This document shows positions 24,901 to 34,154 of a stretch of DNA of 53,060 bases, in pieces. Positions within the stretch are counted from its first letter, which is position 1. Each line of letters starts with the position of its first letter. Under the pieces are notes generated by a model. That model saw only the letters and a program-made list of their open reading frames with translations, did not search any database and was not told the DNA's origin. Origin of the DNA: Spirochaetaceae bacterium (GTDB lineage: Bacteria; Spirochaetota; Spirochaetia; DSM-27196; PXBQ01); NCBI GenBank assembly GCA_007695285.1, contig REEC01000173.1:1-53060 (forward strand), read 5' to 3'. A program made the translations under genes and the position numbers.

Positions 24901-27900
24901 GCGGAGGAAACGAGACGCGAATCGAACGAGTGCTCCGCGTCGAGCAGAGCTCCGATCTGCCGAACGTCGAGTTCACCGATCTTGACCCAACGGTCGACGA
25001 TCCCGCCGCGCTTGGCGCCGGAGGGGTTAACCTGCTCGACTTCAACGCGCGGATCCGTGGTGTTATCTCGGACGACGATCGCGTCGACGCGTCGTCTATC
25101 CGCGTCCGGTTGAACGATCACGCGGGACCGTTCACAGGCTTGACCGGGCCGGTCGGCCCGAACTCGCGGAACGTGAGTTTCACGCATAACCTCTCGCTCG
25201 GCGAAGGTGTGCACTTCTTCTACCTCGAGTTCAGCGACCTCGCGTCCGCAAAAACGCAAAAAGACGGCTCTCCGGCCGTGACCGCGGTGACACAAACCGT
25301 CGGTCCGATCTACTTCGCGATCGACACCGCACCACCGGTGATCGAGTTCCTGTCGCCCGCTCCCGGAAGCTTCCTGAACGCCGATTTTTCCGTCTCCGGA
25401 ACCGCGACCGATGCAAACGGGCTTGTTACCGCGGATCTCGGGTCGGGCGAGACCGAGTACATTCTCGTGAGGCCTCCCGGAGTCTCCGACTGGGCAGCCG
25501 CCGATGAAATCCCCGTTTCGGGGGGCACGTGGACGTATCCGATCTCCGGATTGTTCGACGGCACCGCGGACGGAGTCACGACGATAACCGTACGCGCAAC
25601 CGATCGATTCGGAAAGTCGACGACGCTCCCGTTCTCTTTCACGGTCGACACCGTACCACCGACGGTTGCGGTCTCGCAGCCCGGCGCGGGCGCATGGCTT
25701 TCCGGGACGTCAAGCTCCGTCTCGGGCACCGCGAGCGACACGAACGGTGTCGCGCAGGTGAGGTTCTGGGCGGGTGCGGAAGGTGCTGTGCCGCCTGGAG
25801 ATCTCGAAGACTGGACTCTTGCCTCGGGTACGTGGAACGGAACGATCAACCTCTCCGAACTCGGCGAAGGCGAAAAAGAGCTTCACGTCCGTGCCCGCGA
25901 CGTCGCGGGCAACTGGAGTACCGCTGTCACGCGCGCGTTCGGAGTCGACCAGGACCCGCCTGTCGTCACCGAGACCGTGCTCGGTGCGGCGTCGGTCGAA
26001 CGGAACGAGATATTTTCGATCGGCGGTATAGCGACCGACTCGAACGCGCTCGCGTCGATCACGGTCACGCAGCGTCGTGGAGCGGGCGACACCGTCACCG
26101 TTCTCGACGGCACGCCGCTCTCGGGTACGTCCGCGCCGTGGTCGCTCGGGAGTCTTCCGCGCGACCCCGACGCGCCAAACCCGGCCGATCCGGGCGCGGT
26201 CGATCTCTCCGATGGTGTGTATCACTACACGATCATCGTGACCGACGTCTCGGGGAAGACTCACCAAGCAACCAGAACGGTTACGGTCGACTTGACCGGG
26301 CCGATCGTGACAATCAACACGCCTGCGGACGGGCAGATAGTGTCGGGAAGCGCGTTCAACGCGACCGGCACGGCCGCCGACGTCGAGGACGTGAGCGCGA
26401 TCGCCGCGGTCCGGTACTGGATCGGCGCGCAAGGCGCCGAACCACCCGTGGATCCCGGAACGTGGAGCCTGGCGTCGGGAACCGGCTCGTGGACCGCTTC
26501 GCTCGATCTCGCGGCGCTCGGTGAGGGCCGGAAAACTCTGCACGTCGTCGGGCGCGACGCCGCCGGAAACTGGAGCGAAGACGTCGCGACCCGGTCGTTC
26601 ATCGTCGACCAGTCGCCGCCGAGTGTGAGCGAGACGACGGTCGGAACCGGTACCGTGTACCGGAACTCCGCGTTCTCTCTCGGCGGAACCGCCGCCGACA
26701 CGAACGAGCTCGAGTCTTTGACGGTGATCCAGGGTGGTGTCGAGCTCGAAACTGTACCGCTCTCGGGCGATTCCGATACCTGGGTCGTCGCGGCGTTACC
26801 GCGCAATCCGGCCGATGTCGGTGAGACTCTTGTCACAGACGGGCTTTTCTCGTTCACGATTCTTGTCACCGACATCGCGGGCCGAACCTCCGAGGTCACG
26901 CGGACCGTGACCGTCGACACGACCGCGCCGACCGTCACGATCCAGAGCCTGATCCCGGTCGTTCCGGACAATCGTGTCAACGGCGTGATCTCGATCGCGG
27001 TCAACGCGACCGACACGAACGGACTCGACGACGTAAGGTGGTGGTTCATTCCCACCGCGTCGCCGGCTCCCGAGTTCGGCACGCCGGGGGGTACTTCGTT
27101 CGGCGACGCGCCGTACACGACGACGATTGACACGACGGTTCTCGACGACGAGACCGCGTACACGCTGTACGTGATCGGACGCGACCGCGCCGACAACGAT
27201 ACAATCGTGACGCGCGAACTCACGGTCGACCAGAGCTCCGACGCCCCGGTCGTGACGTTCTCGGATTACGACAACGGCGGCGTGTTCAACGACACGCCGT
27301 TCTCGATCGGGGGAAACGTGACCGACGACGACGGTCTCGCTCTGCTCGAGTGGAAGCTTCCGACCGACCTCGAATGGACCGAGATCCAAAGCTGGGACGC
27401 CGGACATCCGACGAGTTACGCGTGGTCGATAAATCTCGAACTCGCCGACGGAGTCGGCCGCACGATCGAAGTTCGCGCGACCGACAGGCTCGGTGAGACC
27501 GCGTTCGCGCAGTCGGTGACGACGTCACCGCCGTTTGACGTCTTGACCGCGAGCCCGATCATCACGTTTACCCTACCCGAGACCGGCGCCTTCTTCAACG
27601 ACGCGCTCGACATTCCCGTCGAAGGAACCGCGTTGGTCGACTCAGGGGATGTTGTCGTGACGACTCTAGAGTACCAGATCGGTACCGGAGGAGATTGGAC
27701 CGATGTTACCGCGGCGTACGACGCGGTAACCGAGACGTTCGCTACAACGGTCCCTGTTCCTGACGGGACGCCCGACGGCGTGATACGCATCCGAATCCGC
27801 GCGACAGGCAGCAACGAAAGAACGAGTATCGAGGCGCGCGAGGTCAGGATCGACACGGTCGCGCCGACCGTCGCATTTTCCGCGCCGAGCGCCGACGCCG

Positions 27901-30900
27901 TCGTGAACGGGCTCTTGACCGTCCACGGCACCGCGAACGACAATAACGCGCTCGACCGGGTGCAGCTCGAGGTAATCAGGGTTCCGACCGACGTCGTCGT
28001 CGCGTCGTTTCCGGATCTCGGACGATTCACGTGGACGACGTCCACGCCGATCGATACGCGTGATCTCGCGGACGGGGCGCAATACCGGCTCCGCGCAACA
28101 GCGTTCGACGCTGCCGGGAACAACGCTGTGATCGAGCGTACGATCACGGTCGACCAATCTACCGACACACCTCAAGTGAGCTTTTCTAACCTGGCCGTCG
28201 GCGGCGGTACGATTTTCATGAGCGACGGCAGCATCTTCGGCACCGCGATCGACGACGACGGCGTCGACCGAATCGAGTACAGGTTCAACGGCTCGGGCGA
28301 CTGGACCACGATAGTTCTCGGCGGATCGCCGAACGAAGGATTCTCGATTCCGTACACCGCGCTCGCGGACGGCCCTCATACCGTTACCGTACGCGTTTAC
28401 GACATCGTCGGGTTCGACGCAGGCACCTTCGAGTCGGCGCCGATCGCGTTCAGAATCGACCGTGTGCCGCCCGAAATCGCGATCACCGCGCCGGCTGTGG
28501 GTTCCTACCAGGGCGACGGCTTCACCGCGACCGGGACGTCGAGCGACGCGAACGGCGTGGCCGGTGTCGCGTACCGTGTCGGCACGGTCGGTGAGTTCTC
28601 CGCGGTCACGAGCTTCGACCCCGGAACGGGCGCGTGGAGCACCGAGATCCCCGTGACCGGCGGCGACGGCGAGGCGACCGTGTACGTTCGTGCGACCGAT
28701 TTGGCCGGCCGCACGACAACCGTGACGCGAAACTTCATCTTCGACACGACACCGCCCGAGATCTCGTTCTCTTCTCCCGGGGCGGGGCCCGGAACAGTCG
28801 TGAACCGAACCGTTACCGTAACCGGCACGAGTTCCGACGCGACCGGGTCGGTCTCGTCGGTTCGTGTATTCGTACTGCACGACAACGGCGTAGACACGAC
28901 CGAGTTGGCGGGCACCGTGGGTACGACGAACTGGACCGCGTCGTTCGATACGACGCGCGTGAGCGAGCCCGCCGGCGATCTCTTCGGTTACGGACTCGAG
29001 ACCGCACCCGGCTCCGGAGTCTGGGACGTGACTCTGCGCGCGACCGCAATCGACACCGCCGGAAACGAAGGTTCGGTCGAACGCGTTGTGCGTATCGACC
29101 AGAGCACGAATCGTCCGGTCATCGCGTTCACGAACCTCCCGGCGCTCGTGTACGACGGCAGTCCGATGTACACCGAGGCGGGATCGATCGCGGTTAACGT
29201 AACCGACGATGACGGCATCGCGTTCATCGAGTACCGCTTCAACGGCGGGACGTGGATCGAGATAACCGGCTCCGGTGGATTGAACGAAAACTTTTCGGTT
29301 CCGATGAGCGGACTGTCGGACGGCGTGAACACGATTCAGGTCCGCGCGCAAGATACGGTCGGTGGGCTCGAGAGCCTCGGCGTCAGCGACATCGTGACGT
29401 TCCGGCTCGACACGACGAACCCTGACGTCGCGATAACTGCTCCTCTTTCCGGCAGCTTCCAGAGCAGTGCGTTTGTCGTGGACGGAACCGCGTCCGATGC
29501 GAACGGCATCGACCGGGTCGAGATCCGGATCCTCGAGCTCGGAACCTGGAGCGACGCCGTTCTCACGGGAAACTCCTGGACCGCGACTCTCGCGGTTGCC
29601 GGGCTCTCCGAGGGATCGCGCACGATACAGGTTCGCGCGTTTGACAACGCCGGCCGCCAGCGCGAGATCTCGCGCGACTTCACGTACGACGTGACCGCTC
29701 CGGTCGTCGTCGTGAACTCGCCTCCGATCGGCTCCGTCCTGAACGGCCGTGTCACGATAAACGCCGCCGTGACCGAGAGTTACCTCGACACGACGCAGTA
29801 CTACATCGGCCGCACCGATACGATGGACCCGCAAGATATCCCGTGGCTCGCGTTCGCAAATCCGAACAACCCGAGCCTCACGATAAACGATATTAACGTC
29901 TACGCGGGCAACGAGACTTTTGTGATCCCGACCGCGCAAGACGGCATATGGAGACTCGAAATCCCGATTCGCGCGCTCGACCGCGCAGGGAACGTGACGA
30001 TCTATCCGTACTACATACTCGTCGACCCCGATCAGGACAACCCCGAGACGCAGATCTTCGATCCGATCGACGGCTCGACCGTCGGCGGCAGGATCCGTGT
30101 AAGCGGCGCGGCGTTCGACGACGACGCCGTTTTGAGAGTCGAGATAGCGTTCTACGACGTGGACGGTTCCGACGAGTTTATCGGGCAGGGGATCCCGTGG
30201 CCGACGCCCGAAGGTGGATGGCCCGACGGTGTATCCGCACCGACGCCGCTGACCCGCGCCGCGACGCCTACCGGTCTCGACGAGACGTTCGACGACGGCG
30301 TGGCCGATTACTGGTACGCGGTGAATCCGAACACCCCAACGTGGTCGAACTGGAACATCAATGTTAATACGTACGGTGAGTTCGATCCACCGCCCGGGGA
30401 AGAGATCCGGCGGCTCGGGATCCGGGTCCGCGCGATAGACACGAAAAACCACCCGGTTCCCGGAATCCAGGGGGTTCCCGAGTCGATCACGGTCTCGATC
30501 AGCTCCGAGGTCCCGAGTATCGAGGACTTGAATATCCAGAACGGACAAGCGATCGGGGGCAGCATCACGGTCGACGGTATCGTGCGCGACATCGAAGGGA
30601 TCGAGTCGTTCAGCTTCCGCGGCCAATCGTCGATCGTCCAGACGACGAACCTGATCGTGAACGGCTCGATCGTCGAGCCCGCGTGGATCTCTCTGATTCC
30701 GGGCGGTGACCCCGACTATCTCGCGAACAAGACAAGTTACCGCTTCACTATCCCGCTCAACACGAGTTTTTTCCATCCGACGTCGGGACCGCTCTCGATT
30801 CGACTCGACGCGACGAGTTCGAGCGCGGCAGGCTTCTCGACGAGCACGAGCTTCAACGTGTTCGTCGACAACATCGACCCGACCGCCGCGGTCGCGCCGA

Positions 30901-33900
30901 ACGACGGCGTCGTCGTGTACACCGGCGGGACGTTCACGGGACCGACGACCTCATACCCGGTCGAACTCATTGGAACTCAGTTCACGCTTTCGGGAACGGC
31001 GAACGACACCGGGAACGTCGCAGGCCTGACCGGAGTCGTCGTGTACCTGCTCGACGACGTCGGTTTCGCTTATGACTTGAGACGAAGAACGTACGCGCAC
31101 GTGCCGCCGACGCCACTCGCGGCGACGCCGATACTGACGGCTGCGCAGATTCAGAGCGGCGAGACGTACGTGATCGTCGAGACCGGCTCGACCGAGTTCA
31201 GAGACCTCGGAGCGCCGCGTTCCCGCGCCGGAACGATCTTCACCGCGTCCCGTGACGGCATCCCGGGCGACGGGACCGGCACCGTTCTCCCTGAACATTT
31301 CTACGCGTTCGTCGATAACCTGAACGAAAACTTCGCCGACGACTCGTTCGACGGTGACATGGACGGCTTCCCGGAGCGGCTCCAGCGGACGACGACCGAG
31401 TACAACTGGTTCGTTCAACTCGACTCGACCGAGCTGCCCGACGGACCGGTGACGATTCACACGATCGCGGTCGACCATGTCGGGAATTTCTCGACCGCAT
31501 CGCTTCCCGGTCTTGTCGCGAACAACCGGCCGGTCGTCGATTTTGTGACCGTCGCGACCGATCTGACCGGCAACGAGATCATCGATGAGTCTAGCGAACG
31601 TGAGTTCGCCGGACAGGCGGAGTACGCAACCGGATTCACGGTGCGCAACTCTCGGCTCCGCGTCACGATCGATACCGGAGTGACCGGGAATCCGCCCGTT
31701 CAGTACGAGCTGTTTTACGATCCCGAGAACGGTAATCCATTGGTCCCGGTGTACTCCGGTTCCGGCGGCACGATCCTGGTCGATGACTTCGCCTCAATCC
31801 CCGATACGAGCGTTCCAAACGGAGCACGATTCGTGCTGACCGCGATCGACGATCTCGGCGTCGCGGCGACCGTCGTGTTGCGTATGAACGTCGACAATAT
31901 CGACACGGTGCCGCCGAGTATCGCTCTCGCGCCGTTCGGGCAGAGGTGGAGCATCGCAGCGACCGATTCGGAGAAGGAGCTCGGACAGGTCCTCTCTTAT
32001 AACGAAAACCTCGTGACAACCGGAAGCGGCGCGCAGACGGTCCGTCACGGCTACGTCCAGTACGCCGAGCACAGCACGAACGGCCGGACCGACCTCAGCG
32101 GCAAGGTTGTGTTCACGGGCCGCGCGGCAGACAACCAGCGGATCAGCCGGATCACGGCTCAGATTCCCGGCTTCAACGGTGGTGTGGAGTTCGATATCGC
32201 GACGTGGGACGTCGGGATCGGCGGATTGACAACCGCGGGTTTGACCGTCGCCGACGTCGCCGCCGGAACAGCCGAGTGGGGCTTCCGCGTCCAGGAACTC
32301 TCGCAATTTGTCACCGAAGCCGACGGTCACGTCTTGAACTGGGAGTTCGCGTGGAACTCGGCCGCGATCACAAACACCGCGGTGCTCGACGTGCCGGTCA
32401 CGTTCCGCGTGTACGACTTCAACGGCGACAACGACGGTGCGCCGGATACCGACGACGCGTTCGATGTCGACGTCGTTCCGTATATCACGCGTGTGACAAA
32501 TCCGGTTGGTCAAGGTGGGCTTTCTGACGCGGTACTGCGCTCGTCGAGCGGCCGTTACAGCATCGAGTCGCATCCCACGCGGTTCTTCCGGGTGTCTGGG
32601 TTCAACCTTCTTGGCGCCGAGGCTCATATCAGTCCGACGCCGATCGACGTCCACCCCGGCACGACGAACATGACCGTCGCGTCCGGAAACGCGACGACTG
32701 TCGACCTCAGGAAGACGATCACAAACTCGGGTTACCTGACGCTCTTTGTAAACGGCGTGGCAAGTATCAACAACGTGAACGACAACTCGCAAGAGTACCA
32801 CTCGGAGAGTTCGGTCATGAATCCTCGATCGGTCCGATGGAACGACGATCGTTACATCGTGAACTGGGATCTGCGCCAAGTTCTCCCCACAGAGACGAAC
32901 CAGACGTTCTACTATCCGTCGATGGTGATGGACGGAAACCAGCCGATCTTCAGCTACGCGAACGATAACCTCGGGCGAACGTTCCGGACGACCGGTGACA
33001 CGACCACCGCACAACGTGTCGGCCGCTGGTACGAGCGTCAGACCGCGATCGCGCGGAACGAAAGCGGCAGGTACTTCATCGTGTCATCGGAAGACGCGTT
33101 CTCGGGCGCGAACATCGGGTACCTCCAGATCAATACCGACCGAAACGCAGCGGCACGTATCGACAACCTGCAGGCGAGCGCGGCCGGAGTGTTTGAACTC
33201 GTCGGTTCCGACTGGGACGGAACGCCTCTTGGTGGAACCGTGGACTCACGGCAGTTGAACCGATTCAAGTATCCCAACTTGATCGTGACCGGGGAAAATG
33301 CGAATACTCAAGTCTACTTGAGCTACTACGACTCGCACCCCGATCGCCGGCAAGTGCAGTTCTTCTCGTTCCAGATCACAAACGCCGCCGCGGGCAACCC
33401 GGGTACAAACTTGAACCAACCCACGCGCGACTTCCAGATCGCCTCTAACGGGAACATGGTCGTGACGGGAACGGCGAACGCGTCGAGCGAGTACACCGCG
33501 ATGACGTTGATCAACGGCGAGATCGCGATCGCGTTCTACGACGAGAGCGCGGCGAATCTGAAAATCAGGCACTCCGCGAACCACACGACCGACGGGCTCG
33601 CGAACACCGGTGCGACGTGGGAGGAACTTGTCGTCGACGCCTCTCCGTTCTCCGGACGGTACGTGTCCATGACAAACGACGGTTCGTACGTGTACCTTGC
33701 GTACTACGACGCAGGCTCGGCCAATCTCGTCTTCTCGCGCATCGACTGGGCGACCAAGGTCGTCGAGAGATTCGTGATCGACGCGTACTTGTCGGTCGGC
33801 ACGTGGACAAATATCACGCTGATCGACGGACTTCCGCACATCTCGTACTACTCGGACTCTTACAACGGTACGCGTGACTCGATCCGGATGGCGTATCCGG

Positions 33901-34130
33901 TCGACGCGGCGTCGATAACGAGTCACGGAGTCCAGGACGACGGCGCGTCGGACATGTACACCGGTACGTGGGAGATACTCGCGGTTCCGACCGCAACCGC
34001 ACCGAAAGGAGGGATGGAGCAGTTCAATCGCACGCATATCGACGTCTACACCGACGGTACGTCGACGTTGCCGGTGGTCGGGTGGTTAGCGGACCGGCTC
34101 GAGTACGCGCGCCTGCGTGGGACGGAGTAG
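21993..34130 (+). CDS. Giant surface lipoprotein with about 29 Ig-like repeats and a propeller-like C-terminus
   Basis: About 4045 residues. The signal peptide ends in a lipobox (LFGC, Cys21), so it is a lipoprotein. Residues about 30-3490 are a tandem array of roughly 29 Ig-like/cadherin-like domains of 90-120 residues, each opening like 'D-T-x-P-P-x-V-x-I' and carrying 'GTAxDxNG' and 'RAxDxAGN'. Asp-rich linkers suggest calcium binding. Residues about 3494-3600 look like a TIG/IPT domain. The C-terminal 400 residues have five repeats of a 'G-x-x-x-I-x-Y-Y-D' blade motif. The ATG at 21993 is preferred for its signal peptide. It is probably a cell-surface adhesin or sugar-binding stalk; its function is not known. 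Confidence 0.85.
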   Translation: MKKKAFRFLFLPVLVSVLFGCENLFQVGLGDKVDIGPPQITLESHASGAYLRGTVTLSGVATDDQAVSRVEISHDRGSSWASVTTHDANRGEWSHTLNTTTRPDGRLSVTLRATDTAGKTQTSDELLFSIDNTPPIVLVTGPRNAADLILNTRAVLTVAATDVHPIIRFGVDVHGATPTDEFYAGDAELDELVWEQVPGYPKTVAQNASPWTYVFNSLPHTSDKTLSNGTPDPEPHRFFRFDVWAEDEAGNRSADFFVIDDVAAVNNNVELTIDQIAALFRGETIEKAGGGTLTSDDLLAVVYPRADRRLVLEFDEESDIPKARITYPTAPEGSMPTMKSLDSIQGYFEDDDGLDLSTMEYRIENGTMSGDVFVPSSGLGWQLFDSSQYDLNTEIGNRRIDFRLPIASFGLGYHRVSLRAVDIGGTPTNHTPRVIVVSDGAPNIEIEPPGIPFFSDQVVVSGTASHSFELAGVYVSLGYGPTGSTTWPPELENLPAEYSAITDEWTFDSDGIDLSALPEGSIRFRARALEETRQITLTKDTGVPTIGYDQPAGGSPLNTTAVIRGFADDALSGVECVALTVVASGAPVPPAGCDTWWNFASGATLGADGYEFSGTLTNWVFRFDTTAFVDGPITIHARARDRAGNATIVQRNFVIDQESDRPIITFLNVDPSGGFLDNVLDGEPRLLGSIKDDTNVDPSTFRYRVQPDGGAWSVWRNVYASPPANTPELSFNFAVKDPDNPSENIPTGLFTLEFELADEFGVTSLPLSVEVAVNSGPPEVSLTGPEAGTVFGGAIPVTGTAVHPLGINRVEISLNNGTTYSDLYVYDGVGIRPVSYDVDHVVDPGTVPDGQVRIRVRATDGSGNAGTDSVTVVYDTVPPLVEITNISPIVFGESGDDDRVNNVISLTALASDLNGIDGLKYWMLPDGSDPPTYATPGGVEDTDAPYSFVIDTRELADETSHVLYVVARDRGGNETRIERVLRVEQSSDLPNVEFTDLDPTVDDPAALGAGGVNLLDFNARIRGVISDDDRVDASSIRVRLNDHAGPFTGLTGPVGPNSRNVSFTHNLSLGEGVHFFYLEFSDLASAKTQKDGSPAVTAVTQTVGPIYFAIDTAPPVIEFLSPAPGSFLNADFSVSGTATDANGLVTADLGSGETEYILVRPPGVSDWAAADEIPVSGGTWTYPISGLFDGTADGVTTITVRATDRFGKSTTLPFSFTVDTVPPTVAVSQPGAGAWLSGTSSSVSGTASDTNGVAQVRFWAGAEGAVPPGDLEDWTLASGTWNGTINLSELGEGEKELHVRARDVAGNWSTAVTRAFGVDQDPPVVTETVLGAASVERNEIFSIGGIATDSNALASITVTQRRGAGDTVTVLDGTPLSGTSAPWSLGSLPRDPDAPNPADPGAVDLSDGVYHYTIIVTDVSGKTHQATRTVTVDLTGPIVTINTPADGQIVSGSAFNATGTAADVEDVSAIAAVRYWIGAQGAEPPVDPGTWSLASGTGSWTASLDLAALGEGRKTLHVVGRDAAGNWSEDVATRSFIVDQSPPSVSETTVGTGTVYRNSAFSLGGTAADTNELESLTVIQGGVELETVPLSGDSDTWVVAALPRNPADVGETLVTDGLFSFTILVTDIAGRTSEVTRTVTVDTTAPTVTIQSLIPVVPDNRVNGVISIAVNATDTNGLDDVRWWFIPTASPAPEFGTPGGTSFGDAPYTTTIDTTVLDDETAYTLYVIGRDRADNDTIVTRELTVDQSSDAPVVTFSDYDNGGVFNDTPFSIGGNVTDDDGLALLEWKLPTDLEWTEIQSWDAGHPTSYAWSINLELADGVGRTIEVRATDRLGETAFAQSVTTSPPFDVLTASPIITFTLPETGAFFNDALDIPVEGTALVDSGDVVVTTLEYQIGTGGDWTDVTAAYDAVTETFATTVPVPDGTPDGVIRIRIRATGSNERTSIEAREVRIDTVAPTVAFSAPSADAVVNGLLTVHGTANDNNALDRVQLEVIRVPTDVVVASFPDLGRFTWTTSTPIDTRDLADGAQYRLRATAFDAAGNNAVIERTITVDQSTDTPQVSFSNLAVGGGTIFMSDGSIFGTAIDDDGVDRIEYRFNGSGDWTTIVLGGSPNEGFSIPYTALADGPHTVTVRVYDIVGFDAGTFESAPIAFRIDRVPPEIAITAPAVGSYQGDGFTATGTSSDANGVAGVAYRVGTVGEFSAVTSFDPGTGAWSTEIPVTGGDGEATVYVRATDLAGRTTTVTRNFIFDTTPPEISFSSPGAGPGTVVNRTVTVTGTSSDATGSVSSVRVFVLHDNGVDTTELAGTVGTTNWTASFDTTRVSEPAGDLFGYGLETAPGSGVWDVTLRATAIDTAGNEGSVERVVRIDQSTNRPVIAFTNLPALVYDGSPMYTEAGSIAVNVTDDDGIAFIEYRFNGGTWIEITGSGGLNENFSVPMSGLSDGVNTIQVRAQDTVGGLESLGVSDIVTFRLDTTNPDVAITAPLSGSFQSSAFVVDGTASDANGIDRVEIRILELGTWSDAVLTGNSWTATLAVAGLSEGSRTIQVRAFDNAGRQREISRDFTYDVTAPVVVVNSPPIGSVLNGRVTINAAVTESYLDTTQYYIGRTDTMDPQDIPWLAFANPNNPSLTINDINVYAGNETFVIPTAQDGIWRLEIPIRALDRAGNVTIYPYYILVDPDQDNPETQIFDPIDGSTVGGRIRVSGAAFDDDAVLRVEIAFYDVDGSDEFIGQGIPWPTPEGGWPDGVSAPTPLTRAATPTGLDETFDDGVADYWYAVNPNTPTWSNWNINVNTYGEFDPPPGEEIRRLGIRVRAIDTKNHPVPGIQGVPESITVSISSEVPSIEDLNIQNGQAIGGSITVDGIVRDIEGIESFSFRGQSSIVQTTNLIVNGSIVEPAWISLIPGGDPDYLANKTSYRFTIPLNTSFFHPTSGPLSIRLDATSSSAAGFSTSTSFNVFVDNIDPTAAVAPNDGVVVYTGGTFTGPTTSYPVELIGTQFTLSGTANDTGNVAGLTGVVVYLLDDVGFAYDLRRRTYAHVPPTPLAATPILTAAQIQSGETYVIVETGSTEFRDLGAPRSRAGTIFTASRDGIPGDGTGTVLPEHFYAFVDNLNENFADDSFDGDMDGFPERLQRTTTEYNWFVQLDSTELPDGPVTIHTIAVDHVGNFSTASLPGLVANNRPVVDFVTVATDLTGNEIIDESSEREFAGQAEYATGFTVRNSRLRVTIDTGVTGNPPVQYELFYDPENGNPLVPVYSGSGGTILVDDFASIPDTSVPNGARFVLTAIDDLGVAATVVLRMNVDNIDTVPPSIALAPFGQRWSIAATDSEKELGQVLSYNENLVTTGSGAQTVRHGYVQYAEHSTNGRTDLSGKVVFTGRAADNQRISRITAQIPGFNGGVEFDIATWDVGIGGLTTAGLTVADVAAGTAEWGFRVQELSQFVTEADGHVLNWEFAWNSAAITNTAVLDVPVTFRVYDFNGDNDGAPDTDDAFDVDVVPYITRVTNPVGQGGLSDAVLRSSSGRYSIESHPTRFFRVSGFNLLGAEAHISPTPIDVHPGTTNMTVASGNATTVDLRKTITNSGYLTLFVNGVASINNVNDNSQEYHSESSVMNPRSVRWNDDRYIVNWDLRQVLPTETNQTFYYPSMVMDGNQPIFSYANDNLGRTFRTTGDTTTAQRVGRWYERQTAIARNESGRYFIVSSEDAFSGANIGYLQINTDRNAAARIDNLQASAAGVFELVGSDWDGTPLGGTVDSRQLNRFKYPNLIVTGENANTQVYLSYYDSHPDRRQVQFFSFQITNAAAGNPGTNLNQPTRDFQIASNGNMVVTGTANASSEYTAMTLINGEIAIAFYDESAANLKIRHSANHTTDGLANTGATWEELVVDASPFSGRYVSMTNDGSYVYLAYYDAGSANLVFSRIDWATKVVERFVIDAYLSVGTWTNITLIDGLPHISYYSDSYNGTRDSIRMAYPVDAASITSHGVQDDGASDMYTGTWEILAVPTATAPKGGMEQFNRTHIDVYTDGTSTLPVVGWLADRLEYARLRGTE
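22090..32460 (+). repeat. Tandem Ig-like domain array
   Basis: About 29 repeats counted by the recurring domain-opening motif (aromatic/Asp-Thr-x-Pro-Pro). Average unit about 350 bp. Domain length varies from about 80 to 200 residues, with the longest in the first quarter, so the array is diverged rather than freshly amplified. Confidence 0.8.
25641..26909 (+). repeat. Two-domain block duplicated in tandem inside the giant gene
   Basis: Block 25641-26282 and block 26283-26909 each encode one domain with 'GAxGAxPP ... LxELGEGxKxLHV' followed by one with 'ET-x-LG-x-x-x-V-x-RN-x-x-FS-x-GG'. The order of four domains is therefore A-B-A'-B', showing duplication of a domain pair rather than single domains. 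Confidence 0.75.
32900..33890 (+). repeat. Five propeller-blade-like repeats at the C-terminus
   Basis: Five stretches share the pattern small/aromatic, then 'M-x-x-(D/N)G-x', then 'SYY/AYYD': examples are PSMVMDGNQPIFSYAND, PNLIVTGEN, TAMTLINGEIAIAFYDE, SMTNDGSYVYLAYYD and NITLIDGLPHISYYSD. This is a typical pattern of beta-propeller blades. Confidence 0.6.
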
Positions 34131-34154
34131 CCTCCGATGCAGAGGTCGTTCCGT

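Noticed and set aside
27666..30776. Minus-strand frame of 1036 codons inside the giant gene
   Set aside because: Antisense shadow: rich in Arg, Asp and Val without domains, while the plus strand shows Ig repeats throughout.
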